64,000 nt of DNA from Ottelia alismoides (GCA_037367405.1 JAZKJV010010547.1:248001-312000); one strand, 5' to 3'. Shown: positions 1 through 13,300, counted from the first letter of the stretch. Notes: generated by a model not told the origin, from the sequence alone. Numbers and translations are program-made.

Positions 1-345
1 CCTCTTTTCACCTATATTTTTTTTATTTTTCTTAAATGAAACCTATTGGAATTTAGATCACAATATGTCACCATGATGTCATTCAAATTTCAACTTAATT
101 CGATACTTCTATCCCCTCCATCAAGACATTCAAATTTTAACGGTCTCAGAATTGCGGAAAATGACCCCCTTCACATGGAGGGCATAGGATTCTCTGTTTC
201 TGACGAAGTTTTAATAGAATGTTAGAGGGATATGTGATGAATATACATATTTTTTATTTTCCAAAAAAAATTAAAAATGGGGTAAAATGAGGGTGGGAGT
301 AGCCAATTGGCTACACCCAGGGTGTAGCCTCATTTAACCCTACAT
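1..345. mobile_element. MITE-A copy 1 (cut by window edge)
   Basis: This stretch matches copies at 36,707-37,064 and 40,738-41,136 and a partial one at 47,200-47,420. Shared landmarks are a CCATCAAGAC...TTTTAACGGTCTCA core (about 119-153, inverted relative to copy 3) and an end close to GGGTAAAATGAGGG with CCAATTGG just inside. No coding capacity. The left end lies outside the window, so its length is unknown. Confidence 0.6.
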
Positions 346-1740
346 ATATATATATATATGCATATAAATATCAAATCAAATTCTTATCAAATTAATTTAC
401 GTTAAGTTAAATTCAAATTCATTTCATTCAGCTTTGAATCGAACTTTTTCTGAATTTTTATCGAATGAATTCTAATCGAATTCGAATGATTTAGTTCAAT
501 TAGCAAGCAATTAAAGACTAAGTGGACCTCTCTAAAGTGTTCGACTGTGTGGATAATGGGTTCCTCAATTTTTTGGAGGCTATGGTCTGTGGTTCTCGTC
601 AGATCTTGTGGGTAAGTAATTGCATCACCATGTCTTCCTTCTTAATGTTGTGCATGGGTGATGAATCTCCATTTCATCACCTTTATTATACCATTTTCCT
701 TAAAAACCCTAGTAAATGCATGTAAATACATCTAATTTGCATAGATTAACATTCATGCATTGTTGTATAAACATTGTATAAAATGTTGTTTTAATGCTAA
801 AATTATAGAATAAAGAAAAGAAAAGAAAAATAATAAAATATCGAATATATTTCATGATCCTAAACCCCGAGACCTAGGCATCTCGATGACTAGGTCGACA
901 AGAAATAAAGTAGGGGGAGATAAGGGTCCAAAATACAATAAAAATCCCTTTTATTTATTTATTATTCATTTTTGGGACTTATTTTACTCTTGATTATGCA
1001 TACCTCAAATAAAGAAACTTTGTACATGAAAATTGTATATAAAAATATATGGAAAAATACAAAATTGATTTCATACAAAAATAATATACGTGGTACTTTT
1101 TATACACAAAATAAAATCTCAAAACCTAAACTTCACAGACCCATATCTTTCAAATAAAAACTTAAAATGCATCAAAATCATCTTTAATTTATATAATTTT
1201 CAATAAGCTATTTAATGAAGGTGTTTCATATTTTTTGGAGATAAGGTCTGAAAGTTAGGTTTTGGACCCCTATTGTACATTATACCCGATTAAAATAATC
1301 ATTTTATTCATTCTTTATTATTTTATAATTTTGTAAATATTATATATATGTACATATTAAAATGGAATAAAAACAAAAAGAAACTATTAAAATAAAATAT
1401 GTATAGAAATTATATAGAGGAATATATAATAACTATAACTATATAATAAATACACCTATTTATATTAGTACATATAATATATCAAAAAATTAAATAAAAT
1501 ATAATAAAATTAAAAACTAAAACAATAAAATAAAAATTCAAAAAAATAAAATACACAAAATATAGATAAATGTACCTATAATTTAACCCTAAAAAAATAA
1601 CTTATAATTATATACCTCTAAAAAATAAATAAAAATCATTTTAAAATACTACATAATAATGAATATTTTTATTCTTTAACCTTTATTTAATTAATTGATT
1701 TATTATTTTATTAGTAATTATTTTCCATTTTCACTTGGTT
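346..1740. other. AT-rich non-coding sequence
   Basis: Very AT-rich, with short A/T homopolymers and a TA microsatellite near 345-360. The short open frames at 522-725 and 972-1157 have no recognisable motif and biased low-complexity composition. I see no gene, RNA or repeat boundary here. Confidence 0.5.
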
Positions 1741-3060
1741 TTGTTGTTATCCACGCTTAGGTGGACCAATAAGGAACCATTGGTTTGGACCAATAAGGAA
1801 CCGCCCTGCATTGACCCCAGGTCAACTGCACGGTCTTCTTCCGCCGACCCTGTCAGAACATGAGGAACCCTATTTCTCCACTTTTCCATGCCTAATCCAA
1901 TGCTCGAGGCACTGTACGTTCTTCACCAAAAATTTTTGCCTCTTGATCGGTCCCCTTGCCATGATCCCAGGAACACTGTAGATACATCCTATCGATCTGT
2001 AGCATCCTCACATGATCGCCTTCTCATTCGCTTGTTAATACCTCATCCATGGCCTTTTTTGCTTTTTGGACCGCCTTCAGCCACTGGAACCCTCAGGTCA
2101 TTGCACGAGCGGGTTAAGGTTGGTGACGGATCCTCCATAGCTGACTTGCAGTGCGCATGAGGTGATGAATGGTGTGCTCCCCACTGCTCGAAGCTTACTC
2201 CGACGATGCCATCTCCGATCCTTATAGAGGTCTGTCGAAGTTTAGGTTTGTTTTTATTTGTCTCATTTCTTTCATACATTTTGATTCTGTCATTTACTTT
2301 GCGTTTAATCCATAATTGTAACGTAGGATTCCAACTTAGTGTTCGCCAGAGCTTAGAGCTCCGACCAATGTCGAAACCACCTGTTCACCCATGTGTCATC
2401 ACCAAAATCACCTTAGTTCCTCCCCTTGCCGCTTCCCATTCACCTAGACCCATTTAGCCACCTGGATCTCCTTTGATCCAGACCTCTTGTGTTCCTCCAT
2501 CACCCTTCGCCTGCACACCTCCGCCCACCTCGCTCACCCTTCGATTCCACCAAATAATGGCCCAAGAATCTTTGCTCGAGCCTCTTTTTCTTATTCGAAT
2601 GGTTTCCTGGAGGTAATAGCCACTTTTGGGGTAAATCGCGTCTAGACATTGGCTTTCACGTGCCCTGGCCCTCATCGACTCGCCAGGACCCCTCTGATGG
2701 GTCATGGACTCTCTTGGTGGTACCGGTCACTGCGGAACTTCTTTGTCGAGATCTCGAGCCTCTCAACAGCTTGAAGGAACCCGTGGATCGTGAGAAATTG
2801 AGAGTACACGGAAGAACACTTCCGTGTTCTTCCATGTTCTTGAGAAATGAAGCATAGCCGTCCGAGGGCTTTAGCCCCAGATTGTACAACAACCCTCAGA
2901 TCTTGGGCCTCAACCACCATTAGATCAGAGGACAGATCTGATCATGATCGTCTGATGACGAAGGGGTGTGGTGGATTCTCCACCGTTTGAAGCGCCTGAG
3001 GGAACTATCTCCTACCATCGGATCACGCTTAATAAGGGCTAATTTGTACAGAAACCCGTG
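1741..3060. other. GC-richer block without an identifiable gene
   Basis: Base composition rises sharply against both sides, and several 60-90-residue frames overlap on both strands, none with a known domain. GGACCAATAAGGAACC occurs twice in tandem near 1,763-1,802. A perfect hairpin lies at 2,810-2,833 (arms GGAAGAACAC / GTGTTCTTCC, 4-nt loop). The composition change and the AT-rich tail after it resemble an LTR or captured fragment, but I found no matching second copy or terminal repeats. Confidence 0.35.
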
Positions 3061-3770
3061 CCTTTTTTTGTTTTACTTATTTAATCCTGTAAATAAATGT
3101 GGAGTGTAAATAAATATGATAAAATTGCAAGCACCCCCTATCTTTACTGCTTATTACATTATGGTCCCTTGCCAGTGAAGCTCACCTGTACACGTGAGTC
3201 GGACTTTTTGCAGGAAGGCCCTCATGTCTGTTGTAAATAAATTTTTAGTATAAAAAATTGAATTATTTTTGTATTGATTTTTGTGTATTTGCATCTGAGC
3301 CTTCAACTTTTATTTTATTTGCAATTACATTCCTGTCAGTTCAACAATTTTTATGTATGTTTTTATATTTTTTATAAATATCATTTATGCTCCTAAAATC
3401 TTGCAAAAATAACATTACGTCCTTGAATGCTTGTATTTCCACGACTATAGTCATTTCAACATTTTGGAATTTTATCTATTTTCTAAAAATTAAAATAATA
3501 CAAATAACCCCTGTTTACAGTAGAAGATATCAAAAAATATAAAAAAACATTTCTAAAGATTCCTAAAATATATATTTAGCCTATTTATGTATTTTTAACC
3601 TTCATACAAAAAATCACTAAAAATTATAAAAGAAAAGTCTTAAAAATAGAAAAATGCCAAAAAACCTCTTATAAAAATCTATAAAATCCCAAAAAATCCA
3701 AAAATTATGTTTTCTGTTTTATATTTTCTTTATATTATTATTTATATATTAAAATTAATTTGGAGCAATT
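3061..3770. other. AT-rich non-coding sequence
   Basis: Oligo-A/T rich with no convincing reading frame. It leads directly into the tandem duplication that follows. Confidence 0.4.
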
Positions 3771-4460
3771 TTGTTACTGTTTGGTATTTTCACCTCCATT
3801 TTTATTTCGATCATTTAATTAAACTTTGTTTTAGGGTATTTTTAACGTTAAAAATATATAAAATTAGAAAAATTACCTAAAAATCACAAAAGCAGTAAAA
3901 ATATTTGAAACCAAAAATTATTATATTTCCTTTATTATGATTATTTTTACTAATATTTATATCTATAATATCCTATTCTGTATAAAGAACCTTATATATA
4001 TACATATTACATCTCTTTTACAAAAAAGCTAAAGAAATATAAAAAATATAAAAAGAAAAATAAATACAAAAAATAAACAAAATAAAATAAAAATCTATAA
4101 AAAAAGAACATATAGATAAATTGTTCACAATCACATTTTTGCATTCTGTTTGGTATTTTCACCTCCATTTTAATTTCGATCATCTAATTAAACTTTGTTT
4201 TAGGGTAATTTTAACTTTATAAATATACAAAATTAGAAAAATTACCTAAAAATCACAAAAGCAGTAAAAAATATTTGAAACCCAAAAATATTATATTTCC
4301 TTTATTTTGATTATTTTTTACTAATATTTATATCTATAATATCCTATATTGTATAAAGAACCTTATATATTATATCTCTTTTAAAAAAGATAAAGAAATA
4401 TAAAAATAAAAAAAGAAAAATAAATACAAAAAAATAAAATAAAAATAAAATAAAAATCCT
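3771..4460 (+). repeat. Tandem duplication, period about 370 bp
   Basis: Two adjacent copies, about 3,771-4,135 and 4,141-4,460. Both start with TTTGGTATTTTCACCTCCAT and run through GTTTTAGGGTA, CACAAAAGCAGTAAAA and AATATCCTAT to an A-rich end. They differ by scattered substitutions and small indels, mostly in A/T runs. Non-coding. Confidence 0.8.
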
Positions 4461-4530
4461 CTTCAAGAACTGCTCCCCTCACCATCACAACTTCTTTACG
4501 TGGACTCGAGAGCATCTTTATCTAGATATA

Positions 4531-5104
4531 CCACCTGAGCCGAGGTATTTCCCATAAAGATATTGGGGCTAAATAATGCTCTAAATCTGGCATGAAATGA
4601 AAAAAAAATACATATATTGGGTATAAATCGGCAAATGATTTGTCACGTGCTGATGTAACGCACGTCATGACAAACCATTTGCCATTTGCACTGACATCCC
4701 TTTCCTCCAATGCCTCTGGACCGGACTTAGTTCTTCTTCCCCTCCATGACTTCCCTACCCTCACCATCGATGATGACTCCACCTTCTGTCTAGTCGACAT
4801 GAAACCCCACCCCACCCCATTTTCTGCCCTCATGACAGGAGCGGTCCTTGTCAACTTCGATAACTCCTTGCAATGGGCACGATCCTTGTCAACCTCGCAG
4901 TGGCGGGCCTCAAGCTCCTTGTCGCGGTGTTGGGGGAGGAGGGGAGGAAAGTTCCCTGGACGGTGCACATGGAAACTTATTACTCATGACCTCTAGGAGA
5001 AATTAATAATTGTTAGTAAAGTAAGGAAGCCGTTGCCAGAGGCAACGACTCCTTTTAAAAGGAAACTATCTCTAGAGGCAACGACTCCCCTTTAAGGGAG
5101 ATGT
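4531..5104 (+). repeat. Left long inverted arm
   Basis: Pairs with 7,060-7,542 read on the other strand. Shared landmarks in order are TATTTCCCAT, ATTGGG, GGCAAAT.ATTTG, CAAACCATTT, TTTGCACTGAC and CCTTTCCTCCAATGCCTC. The inner end has two copies of AGAGGCAACGACTCC. The open frame at 4,640-4,996 lies wholly within this arm and is not called as a gene. Confidence 0.7.
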
Positions 5105-5559
5105 GGGTTGTGGTGACGTCTAGGGCTTGAATAAATCCCTAGCCCCCACCCCACCCCGATCCCATGCAAATAGAATACTCCTTCCCTCCTGCTCCAGTGT
5201 CATTGCCTCCACCCGCTGCCTTCTTTCTCATGATCATCCCTTCCAACTCCACCTTCAGGTGAGACCGCTTCGGTGATAGGCTCCTCGTCTATCCTCTTGC
5301 ATTCTGTTATCGGTGTTCTTCTCTTCTCCCACTATGAGTATGCCCTAACCCCAGTTCCTAGCAAAGCCATTTTTTTGTGATGTATGTTTTGTTAGTGCAC
5401 TGTTAGAGTGTAATGGTATTTGTAGTGTATTGAAAGAAGTGATCCGTTCATGTGTTTGTACTCATTTTTGAAGCGATTCCAAGCCATGGAAGTGATGTGC
5501 TTATGTCATGTTGGTGGAAAAGTGGTTAGGGTTGTGAAAAAGTCAAATACGATGGAGGT

Positions 5560-6125
5560 CAAGTGAAAATCGGGATGGGTTTGACCTTTACCAGATTGGT
5601 TGAGAAGATTCTAACCTCTTTTCGTATCAACATTACCAATGGTGCAAAACTTCATGCATTTTACACTCATCCAGATTATGTCCTACGTCATATTGGAGTA
5701 GTGCAAGGGATTCTAGGGTCATGCAACACTTGCACACAACTCCACTAGATAGATCTTCGAGCAAAGATCAACATTGATTGGATTAAATTCAATACCGTCT
5801 TCTTTGAGATGTGGAACAACATGAGGGATTAGATCATGGAGACAATCCCTATGGTGCCATGAGGAGATGAAAACATTGATGAGTATATGACTTGGTACAA
5901 TCGTCACCTGACAATTCATTGGCAGACACACATGTATCATGAACTTCGTTATAAGTAATCCTTTGAACTTCTTTGCTTTTTCAACATATTTAAAATACGA
6001 CACAAGATTTTCTCCATTTTAGGTGTCAAGGTTCATGGATATCCATCTTGCGAGGGATGACCCTGATTGTGTGGAATTTCTGGCAGTTGTTTCTGAGCAT
6101 CGACTTGCAGATGCTATCAAAAAGG
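5560..6125 (+). pseudogene. Decayed element-encoded frame (unassigned)
   Basis: Interior frames of the long-inverted-arm element. 5,563-5,748 is open for 61 residues. A further broken stretch at about 5,795-5,957 contains DENIDEYMTWYNRHL in a frame interrupted by stops. The spacing of Asp/Glu, Trp and Tyr there is weakly reminiscent of the plant mobile domain in MULE-related proteins, but this is an impression, not a firm assignment. No catalytic motif is visible. The frame has at least three interruptions, so it is not a working gene. Confidence 0.3.
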
Positions 6126-7059
6126 CAATTTAGAGATTGTCCAGATGATGAGGAGGGGGGATGAGGAAATAAAGAAGGGGAGCATGTAGAACCAAATCAT
6201 GCAGAGAGGGGTTGAGGGTGAGGAAACATACGAGGAAGTGATGCATGAGTTGGAGGAGGACATCAACGATGTAGCCAAGCAATTGACTTTGGGGACTTCT
6301 CACAGCAAACGTCCACAAAGACGACCTCAGAGGTTGATTTTCAGACTCCATTTCAGGTGCATGCCACCCTTGGCATCTCATCCATACCAGCATCGTCGGT
6401 GAAGGAGAGGGCATTATTAACATTGCCCCTTTGCATTTCTCCCCGTTGCTGGCACTGCATATAGACACTGTTGAAGTTGATGATGTCGGTAGATCTCAGA
6501 TTTCAGAGATAGACCAAGCTAGTCAGCTCTGGTCCGCCACCCAACTGGAACCTGACTAGTCTTCGCAGGAACCAGAGAAAGATCGGAAAAGCTTAGAATC
6601 TTCTGCAGGAAGAAGCGTCAGTGTTGTACTTGTTATATACACTACTATTTATTGCATGTAAACTAAATGAACAATTTGTTTGTTATAACACATACTTCCT
6701 CTTGTATGAGCTCGCTCACTTTTATTAATATTTACAACTTTTTTGAGGGCTCACGTGTATGGCTCAATTGTAAGAAATGCCTCAAGTGTAGAGCCTTACA
6801 AAATATTTATATGTATTCCATACGAGCATTGATTTCATTGAACCTTAAAGCATCTCTCTTAATGGAGATAATACCTAATTTTTTTGGAACCAGAGAGCAA
6901 CTCGTGTCGTAATATAATACCTTTTTTAATGGGTTTCATCCACTTGGATGTATCAAAGGTCCCGTGGGTGTAGAACTTGGTATTTTTGGGGAGCAAGAAA
7001 GCATCTCCTTGAAAAGGAGAGCTGCCTGCTTATCAGTTCCAAGCAGAGCTTTACAAGGG

Positions 7060-7542
7060 GAAATAGCTTCCTTTAAAGGGAGCCGTGGCCTCTGCAAACA
7101 GCTCCTTTCTAAGGTAGCCTTTGCCAGAGGCCATGGCTTCCTTACCGTACTTAACAAATATTAAGTTCATCGAGAGATCATGGGAAATAAGTTTCGACGT
7201 GCACTGCCCAGATGAATTTTCCTCAGGAGGAAGGGATGTATTGGAAGCAAACGCAGGCCAAACTTGGGGCAGGGCAGGGGTTTCCCGTCAAGGTGGAAGG
7301 TGGAGTCATTGTCAGAGGTTGCGGGAGGCGTTAGAGGGGAAGGAGGATCGGGTCCAGTTGGGAGGCATTGGAGGAAAGGGAAGTCAGTGCAAACAGTAAA
7401 TGGTTTGCCATGCATGCACATCATGTCATCTCACTGCAAATAATTTGCCGACATATATTCCCATTCTGGGTATTTTTATCTCATGCCCATTTCGACATTA
7501 TTTTGACGCCCAATCCCTGTATGGGAAATGCCTCAGGTGTGG
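7060..7542 (-). repeat. Right long inverted arm
   Basis: Inverted partner of 4,531-5,104, shorter because the left arm carries an extra internal repeat. The arms differ by many substitutions and indels, which suggests an old insertion. Confidence 0.7.
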
Positions 7543-9147
7543 CACCAAAGGACTCCTACTGCATGTATATGGCAGTTTTGAACCGCATCGTGACACATAG
7601 GATCGTCGGGCCAGGTGGGAATCTACAGTTACTTGATTTGCCTTCTCTATGGTGGTGCTGATGAATCTAGAAGAGATAACCTCCTGTTTGAGTGCCCCTA
7701 CTCTAACAATGTTTGGAGGGGTTGTTGTTGACGTTCTTGGTGTGCAGATCCACTCCTCGTTGACGACGCTTAATCGATCATTTTCTTGGTTGAAGAAGGT
7801 TTTAGTACTTGAGGATTACTCTTGCAGTGGTGGTCCAACGGTTGTGGTAAGAAAGAAATCGCTGCTGGCTGGGACTTAGTTGTAGCATTGCAGCAAGTGC
7901 AACAAGCAATGCTCATTAGTCATTATGCACGATGTCATGGTTTTTGCTTTAAACATAATTCCCAGCTCACGTTGATCCCACCGTGGATACTATACCTCTA
8001 ACCTTATTTGTAATGCTGAGGCAAGCTTGGTTTTTAGATGCGATACTTAGGAGGAAAGATCTTTACTTTTTTTACTGGTTGAAGGGGGATGGGGGGAGGG
8101 GGTGGGGGAGATTCGAACCTTGGTAATGCCACCAAAGCATTAGAGGGGATTTGAAAGACCTTGTACTTGCTCTTTATGCTTTTCCTTACCACTTCATGGA
8201 ATTAATGCAATTTTCACCTTGAAATGATTTTCAAACAAATTTTAAAAATTGTATCGTACAACATTACACATGAAATATGTCATCTCAAAAACCTTCATCA
8301 ACCATTCCAACTCTTTAGTTTCCAACTTTGAGCTCTCAATCGAAATGTTGGGACTCAAAATACTCAGTTTTCCAGTAAATTTGCATATATCCTATATGTA
8401 TTTTTGGTATCCTTTGTTATGTCTTTCATCATTAAATATATAACAATGAAATAAAATAATATCTTATACTTGAAATGAGTGAGGAATAACATATCTGTTG
8501 CTATGTCATATGCAGTGATTCATACAATAAATATATGTTAGCAAGGAATGATAGATCATTGTTAATTTTAATAACGATTAATTAGTAAAAATTACAAGGG
8601 CGTCATATAACCATTGCTTCAAGAATAGTTGCCAGCGAATATCAATGAATATGTTCCATCGTTAATTTCAAGTATAACAAATCTTTTCACAAGGATAATA
8701 TTCGTTAGTATATTTAACCATGGTAATATAGAAAAGGATTTGAAAACATGTCATTATAAATATATTTTTTTAGTGTATTCGAACAAGGTATGAAAATGAA
8801 TAAAGATGTATTCATATCAAATACACTATAATATTAGTTTTATATCTATTTTGAGGTTCATATTCACATCTGTTTTAAAAAAGATATGGATATGGACTTC
8901 TCTTTAACATTTCTAAGTATTCATATTCGTATCCATATATCCATTTTAGGATATAATATAGTTGCAACTTTCTTATAATTACATGTAATCATTCATTATT
9001 GTTGATGTAATTATTATAAAATAAATATATCTAATATAATTATTTTACATGCAAATCATCCTAAACAAATATATTCAAATTAGTTTATGAAGTATTTTGA
9101 TTATCATTCGCATCCAATTTATATTTGTTATATATATACACATACGT

Positions 9148-9178
<31 letters not shown>

Positions 9179-9402
9179 TATTGTACATCAAAATTCAGAT
9201 ATTTGTATACAAGGAATGCTTAAATAATATAATGAACTACTTTCTATTTGTATTGATATTGTATCTAGTGATAGAACCAAAAAATTTAAAAATTTATTCT
9301 TTTTCCCTCCACATCTATATTTGCATCTATTATATTCTCCAACCAAGTTTATTTCCATTCTATTGAACTATCATGAATTGGAATAAACTTAGTAAAATAA
9401 AC
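7543..9402. other. Non-coding sequence, increasingly AT-rich
   Basis: No conserved protein is visible. A G-rich run lies at about 8,085-8,110 and a TC then TA microsatellite at 9,149-9,180. The hydrophobic open frame at 9,097-9,366 is largely an effect of the TA tract and is not called. Confidence 0.4.
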
Positions 9403-9600
9403 ACCATGAATTCACCTATATAATTCACAATTAAAGTTACATAAATAAGAGCCTGAATACCACTTGTAAATAATCTAAGAAACATGACGTGTATAGGAAC
9501 TACCAAATGTACTAAAGAAATAAGAACAACAACTACTAATTCATTAGTTAATATATTCCGAAAAAGTTGAAAACTAAGTGATAAACCAAAGTCATCATTT
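9403..9600 (-). pseudogene. atpI: Plastid atpI 3' fragment (nuclear plastid DNA)
   Basis: Read on the minus strand, this encodes the last part of plastid ATP synthase subunit a (CF0-IV), the membrane channel subunit. [16 protein letters not shown] stretch is followed by a [13 protein letters not shown] stretch and a YIGE end, all characteristic of the family C-terminus. Several substitutions change conserved residues, and the normal stop is lost so the frame runs on. Upstream coding sequence is absent. It abuts the 9-bp target duplication of MULE-1, so the MULE inserted beside or into plastid-derived DNA. Confidence 0.75.
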
Positions 9601-9619
9601 TCTAGCTATTTGGCTTTAA

Positions 9620-9628
9620 TTTATTTTT
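9620..9628. repeat. Left 9-bp target duplication of MULE-1
   Basis: TTTATTTTT, identical to 30,043-30,051. Nine bases is the standard Mutator-superfamily target duplication. The motif is low-complexity, but it sits exactly at both inverted ends. Confidence 0.85.
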
Positions 9629-9712
9629 GAAATTTTATCACTTGTGCCCCTCTTAGATGTTGCAATATAAGTTATACCCCCTATCTTTTTGGTAATATCA
9701 GTTGTGCCCCTC
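9629..9712 (+). repeat. MULE-1 left terminal inverted repeat
   Basis: Starts GAAATTTTATCACTTGTGCC and contains two copies of a TTGTGCCCCTC motif and one ATACCCC variant. It pairs with 29,960-30,042, which starts GGGATTTT on the other strand, with about six differences including one indel. Confidence 0.9.
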
Positions 9713-10348
9713 AAAAGTTTCGCCGTTAGCAAATGTGCCCCTCCGTAACATCTCCGTTATTGGGAATGGTCTAACTGTGGTTAGACACGACTCAAGTGTG
9801 TTGACTCATTTGATTCCCGAGGAGAACTTGTAGGCGGGAAAAAAGTAGGTGCCACATGTCCTAACCCCGCGCAAGTGGCGGGAGAAGAGGACTAGACGAA
9901 CCGTTTTCCCCCTAAATTCCGCATGCCATCGTTGCCATCGTCTCTTTTGTCTCCCTCACAGAGAAGCTCAACTTTTCTCTCCAGTTTTCTTCCGCATCAC
10001 GCTGAGGAGCTCCGCAAGCTAATCGAGTCCTCGTGTGTGGGGATTTTCATATTGACGACTCTAATCGAGTGGGGAGCTTCTCCATTGCCTTCTCCAGGTT
10101 AGTTAGGGTTTGGTGTTTTTCGTATGGACGACGTTAATCAAGTGGGGAGCTTCTCATTGCAATCGTATTGACGACGTTATTAGGGTCTGGGGTTTACCGT
10201 ATTGATCGATTTTAGGGTTTTTTGATTGAATGTTTTTTGTGTTTTGATCATATTTTTTTGGGATTGATTGGGAGCAAATATTCTCGAAATCAAGTTATAG
10301 GCATATAGATGGTCCACCCTTCCCTTTTTTGATGATCTTGAATGTAGG

Positions 10349-13300
10349 ATGGTTTGGTACAATGGAGAACAAGGTGTGCTGACGGTCCGTGTGAGACACA
10401 TCGGGCGTTTTAAGGACACCAAGGGATGTCGGGGTGAAAAATATGTGGACTTCGTGGAGGAGGTGATTGGAATCGACCCTGATTTCACTTGCTGGTTTGA
10501 CCTGATCGACACTATATCGAAGATCGTTCCTTGGAACAGTTCTTCTGTCCTTTCAATGAGATACAAAGACCCAAAATCGAGAGCAAGCCGTTTCCTTGAG
10601 CTCTCAAATGAAGCAGAAATGATGAGTATGTTCAATGGCCATATGGATGGAAGTGATGTGGAACTCATTATTGGGTTCATCAACATCGATGCTCTCTCGT
10701 TTTTTGAAGCCCAGAAGGTAGAGAAAGCGAAGAAGAGCAAATTAGACTTCCAAGGACAGGGACAAGCATCCAATGCAGCAGCAGAAAAGGTTGGTTTGTA
10801 TGATCTCTCCGACAATTTCTTCTATGCTCTCTGTGGAGGAGGTTATATGGATGGGGCAGAGTGTGATAGGGGGGAGAAGGAGGTGATTTGGGGGGGGGGA
10901 AGGCGACTTGGCACATGAAGACGTTGATGCAGATTTTGGGGGGGAACATGACTTGGCACATGAAGACATTGATGCATATGGGGGGGGAGCACTGGGGTGC
11001 ATACTATGGAAGATCTGGGGCAGGAAGAAGTTGCTGGTGGAAGACACGTCGATGCAGAAACACCAAAGACACCTAGAATGCTTCGCAAAGCAGTGGTGTC
11101 AAGGACGCCAAGGTCTGGAAGACATAAGGCACAAAGAGAAGAAACAACAAAAAAATGTTGCACAATCGGGTATTGGGAAGTCAGCACACGATAGAGATAA
11201 CACACCAAGGTCTGGAAGACAGCAGGCCCCTCAAAATGTTGCACATCAGAGAAGAAAATCCACTAGAGCAGGTTCAAAGAATAGAAGGCGGTGCTTGGAA
11301 GAGGAATTTCATGCAGACCCTGGAATGGAAGATGTTTTCAATGTTGACGATGATTCAGATGATGAATGGATCGCCAATTCAACCGAGGATACTTCTGAAA
11401 GTACAGATGCGAGTTTTGATAGTGACGATGCCTTCGACTTAGAGATCGAAGACATACAGGACTATGAGGGTCCGAATTTCGAAGTGGATAACCAAGACTT
11501 CAAAGTGGACAGAGATTTTGATGATCATGTGGCCTTTCGCTTTCAACTTGCTGCATACTACCTTAAGAACGATTTCAAAGTGAAGTTTGTGAAGTCTGAT
11601 CCTACAAGAATCACCGCAAGATGCGCCAGTGATGGGTGCGTCTGGCGTATCCATGCTTCTAGGCTTGCTGGAGGAGCCACATTCCGCATCAAGACCTTGT
11701 CAGGAATTCATACTTGCAACAGTATAAACAGAGTAGATATGGGCATGGCGAAGCAAAGATGGATTGCCAAATTTTGTGAGAGGTGGTTGAGGGAAAATCC
11801 CACATTGTCAGTGAAGGATATTGCAGGTAGATTGTGGAAGGAATTCAGTGTGAGAATTCCCTATCTTAGAGTGTACAGGGGAAGGAACATTGCTCTTGAC
11901 TCGATCTTTGGGAAGGTTGAGCTTACCTACCCTAAGGTGCCTAGTTTGGTATACGAATTAAAATCGAGGAACATGTGATTGATTATGTCACAAAGAAGGA
12001 TGATGCATTTCTACGAATCTTTATTTGCTTCAAGGCATCCATCGATGGGTTTAGAAATGGTTGTAGGCCTTTCCTTGGCTTTGATGGTTGTCATTTGAAA
12101 GGGAAATACCTTGGGACCTTGTTGGCAGCCACTACTCTTGATGGAACGAATGGACTCTTTCCCTTGCCTTCTGCATATGCGAGGATGAGTCCATTGATTC
12201 ATGGACGTATTTCATGGACAAGTTGCATACAACACTCGGGTTTGAATGTGGCAGAGGGTTGGCAATAATTTCCAGTGCACAAAAGGGCCTCGAAGGGGCA
12301 ATGATGAAAATTTTCCCCGAAGCAGAGCATAGGGCATGCATGAGGCATGTCTACAAGAACTTCAAAAAGGTTTTTCCAGGAGAAGATTTCGAGAGACTTG
12401 TTTGGTCGGCTGCACGTGCTTATGAAAGGAGGCATTATCTTCATAACATGAATGAGATTCAAAAGTTATCAACAAAATCATTTGATTATTTAGCGAGTCT
12501 ATCACAAACATGGAGCCGACACCAATTCCGTGAAGCCGCACAGTGTGCTTATGTAGCCAACAACTTGAGTGAAAGCTTTAATGCTTGGATCTCCAAGGCT
12601 AGACATCTTCAACTTTGTGGGCTTGTGGACTGGATTCGTCAGAAGATTATGACAATGATGGATGCGCGAAGATGTAGAGCAGCACATCTAAAGGGTGATT
12701 TGGTCCCTCTAGCATCAGAATACGTAATGGGGATTTCAAGAGATTTGCAGGGCTTTATTGTGAGACGATCGAGTGACCAAAATGCAGAAGTGGAGACGCC
12801 TTATGGGCGTCATGTGGTTGACATAGAGGCAAAAAAATGTACATGCAATCGATGGCAGATAACTGGCCTCCCTTGTAGGCACGCAGCTGCTGTTCTCAGC
12901 AGCATTCGAGGTGTTAGGTGGGAGGATTACATCTCCCATCATTATACCTTGCAAACATACAGGAAGTGCTATGAGTTTGGCATAGCACCATTACCCGACA
13001 AGGATTTTTGGGCTATAGTTAAGCTTCCATATGTTGTGGGTGCACCTCGTACCAAAAGGCCTCCAGGGAGACCCAAAAAGAATAGAATTCAATCCAAGGA
13101 TGAGGTGGTTAAGAAACCTAGAGCTCGTCATAGTTGTGCACGTTGTGGAGGCTATGGGCATCACAAGAACACCTGCAAGGAGCCAATTAATCGTCCACCA
13201 ACAGTGCAGCCATCCGAGAAGCAACAAGATACACAAACCTCCAACGATGCAATTGCCATGGCAAGCAGAAGGTTAGCATTCGGACATGTTTTTTTACTAT

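Larger units (their letters stand above)
4531..7542. mobile_element. Old DNA element with long inverted ends
   Basis: The outer ~480-570 bp on each side are imperfect inverted copies, beginning with a shared CCACCTGAG / CTCAGGTGTGG type end. The interior (about 5,110-7,050) holds broken reading frames. Long inverted ends around a decayed interior fit a Mutator-like or foldback element. I could not find an unambiguous target duplication, so superfamily and exact ends are inferred. Confidence 0.6.

Noticed and set aside
4640..4996. 118-residue frame
   Set aside because: Lies entirely within a long inverted arm whose partner copy does not keep it open.
8085..8110. G-rich run as a possible G-quadruplex control site
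   Set aside because: No gene or promoter nearby to regulate. Isolated low-complexity run.
9097..9366. 89-residue hydrophobic frame
   Set aside because: Driven by TC/TA microsatellite and AT-rich sequence. Too hydrophobic throughout and no family.
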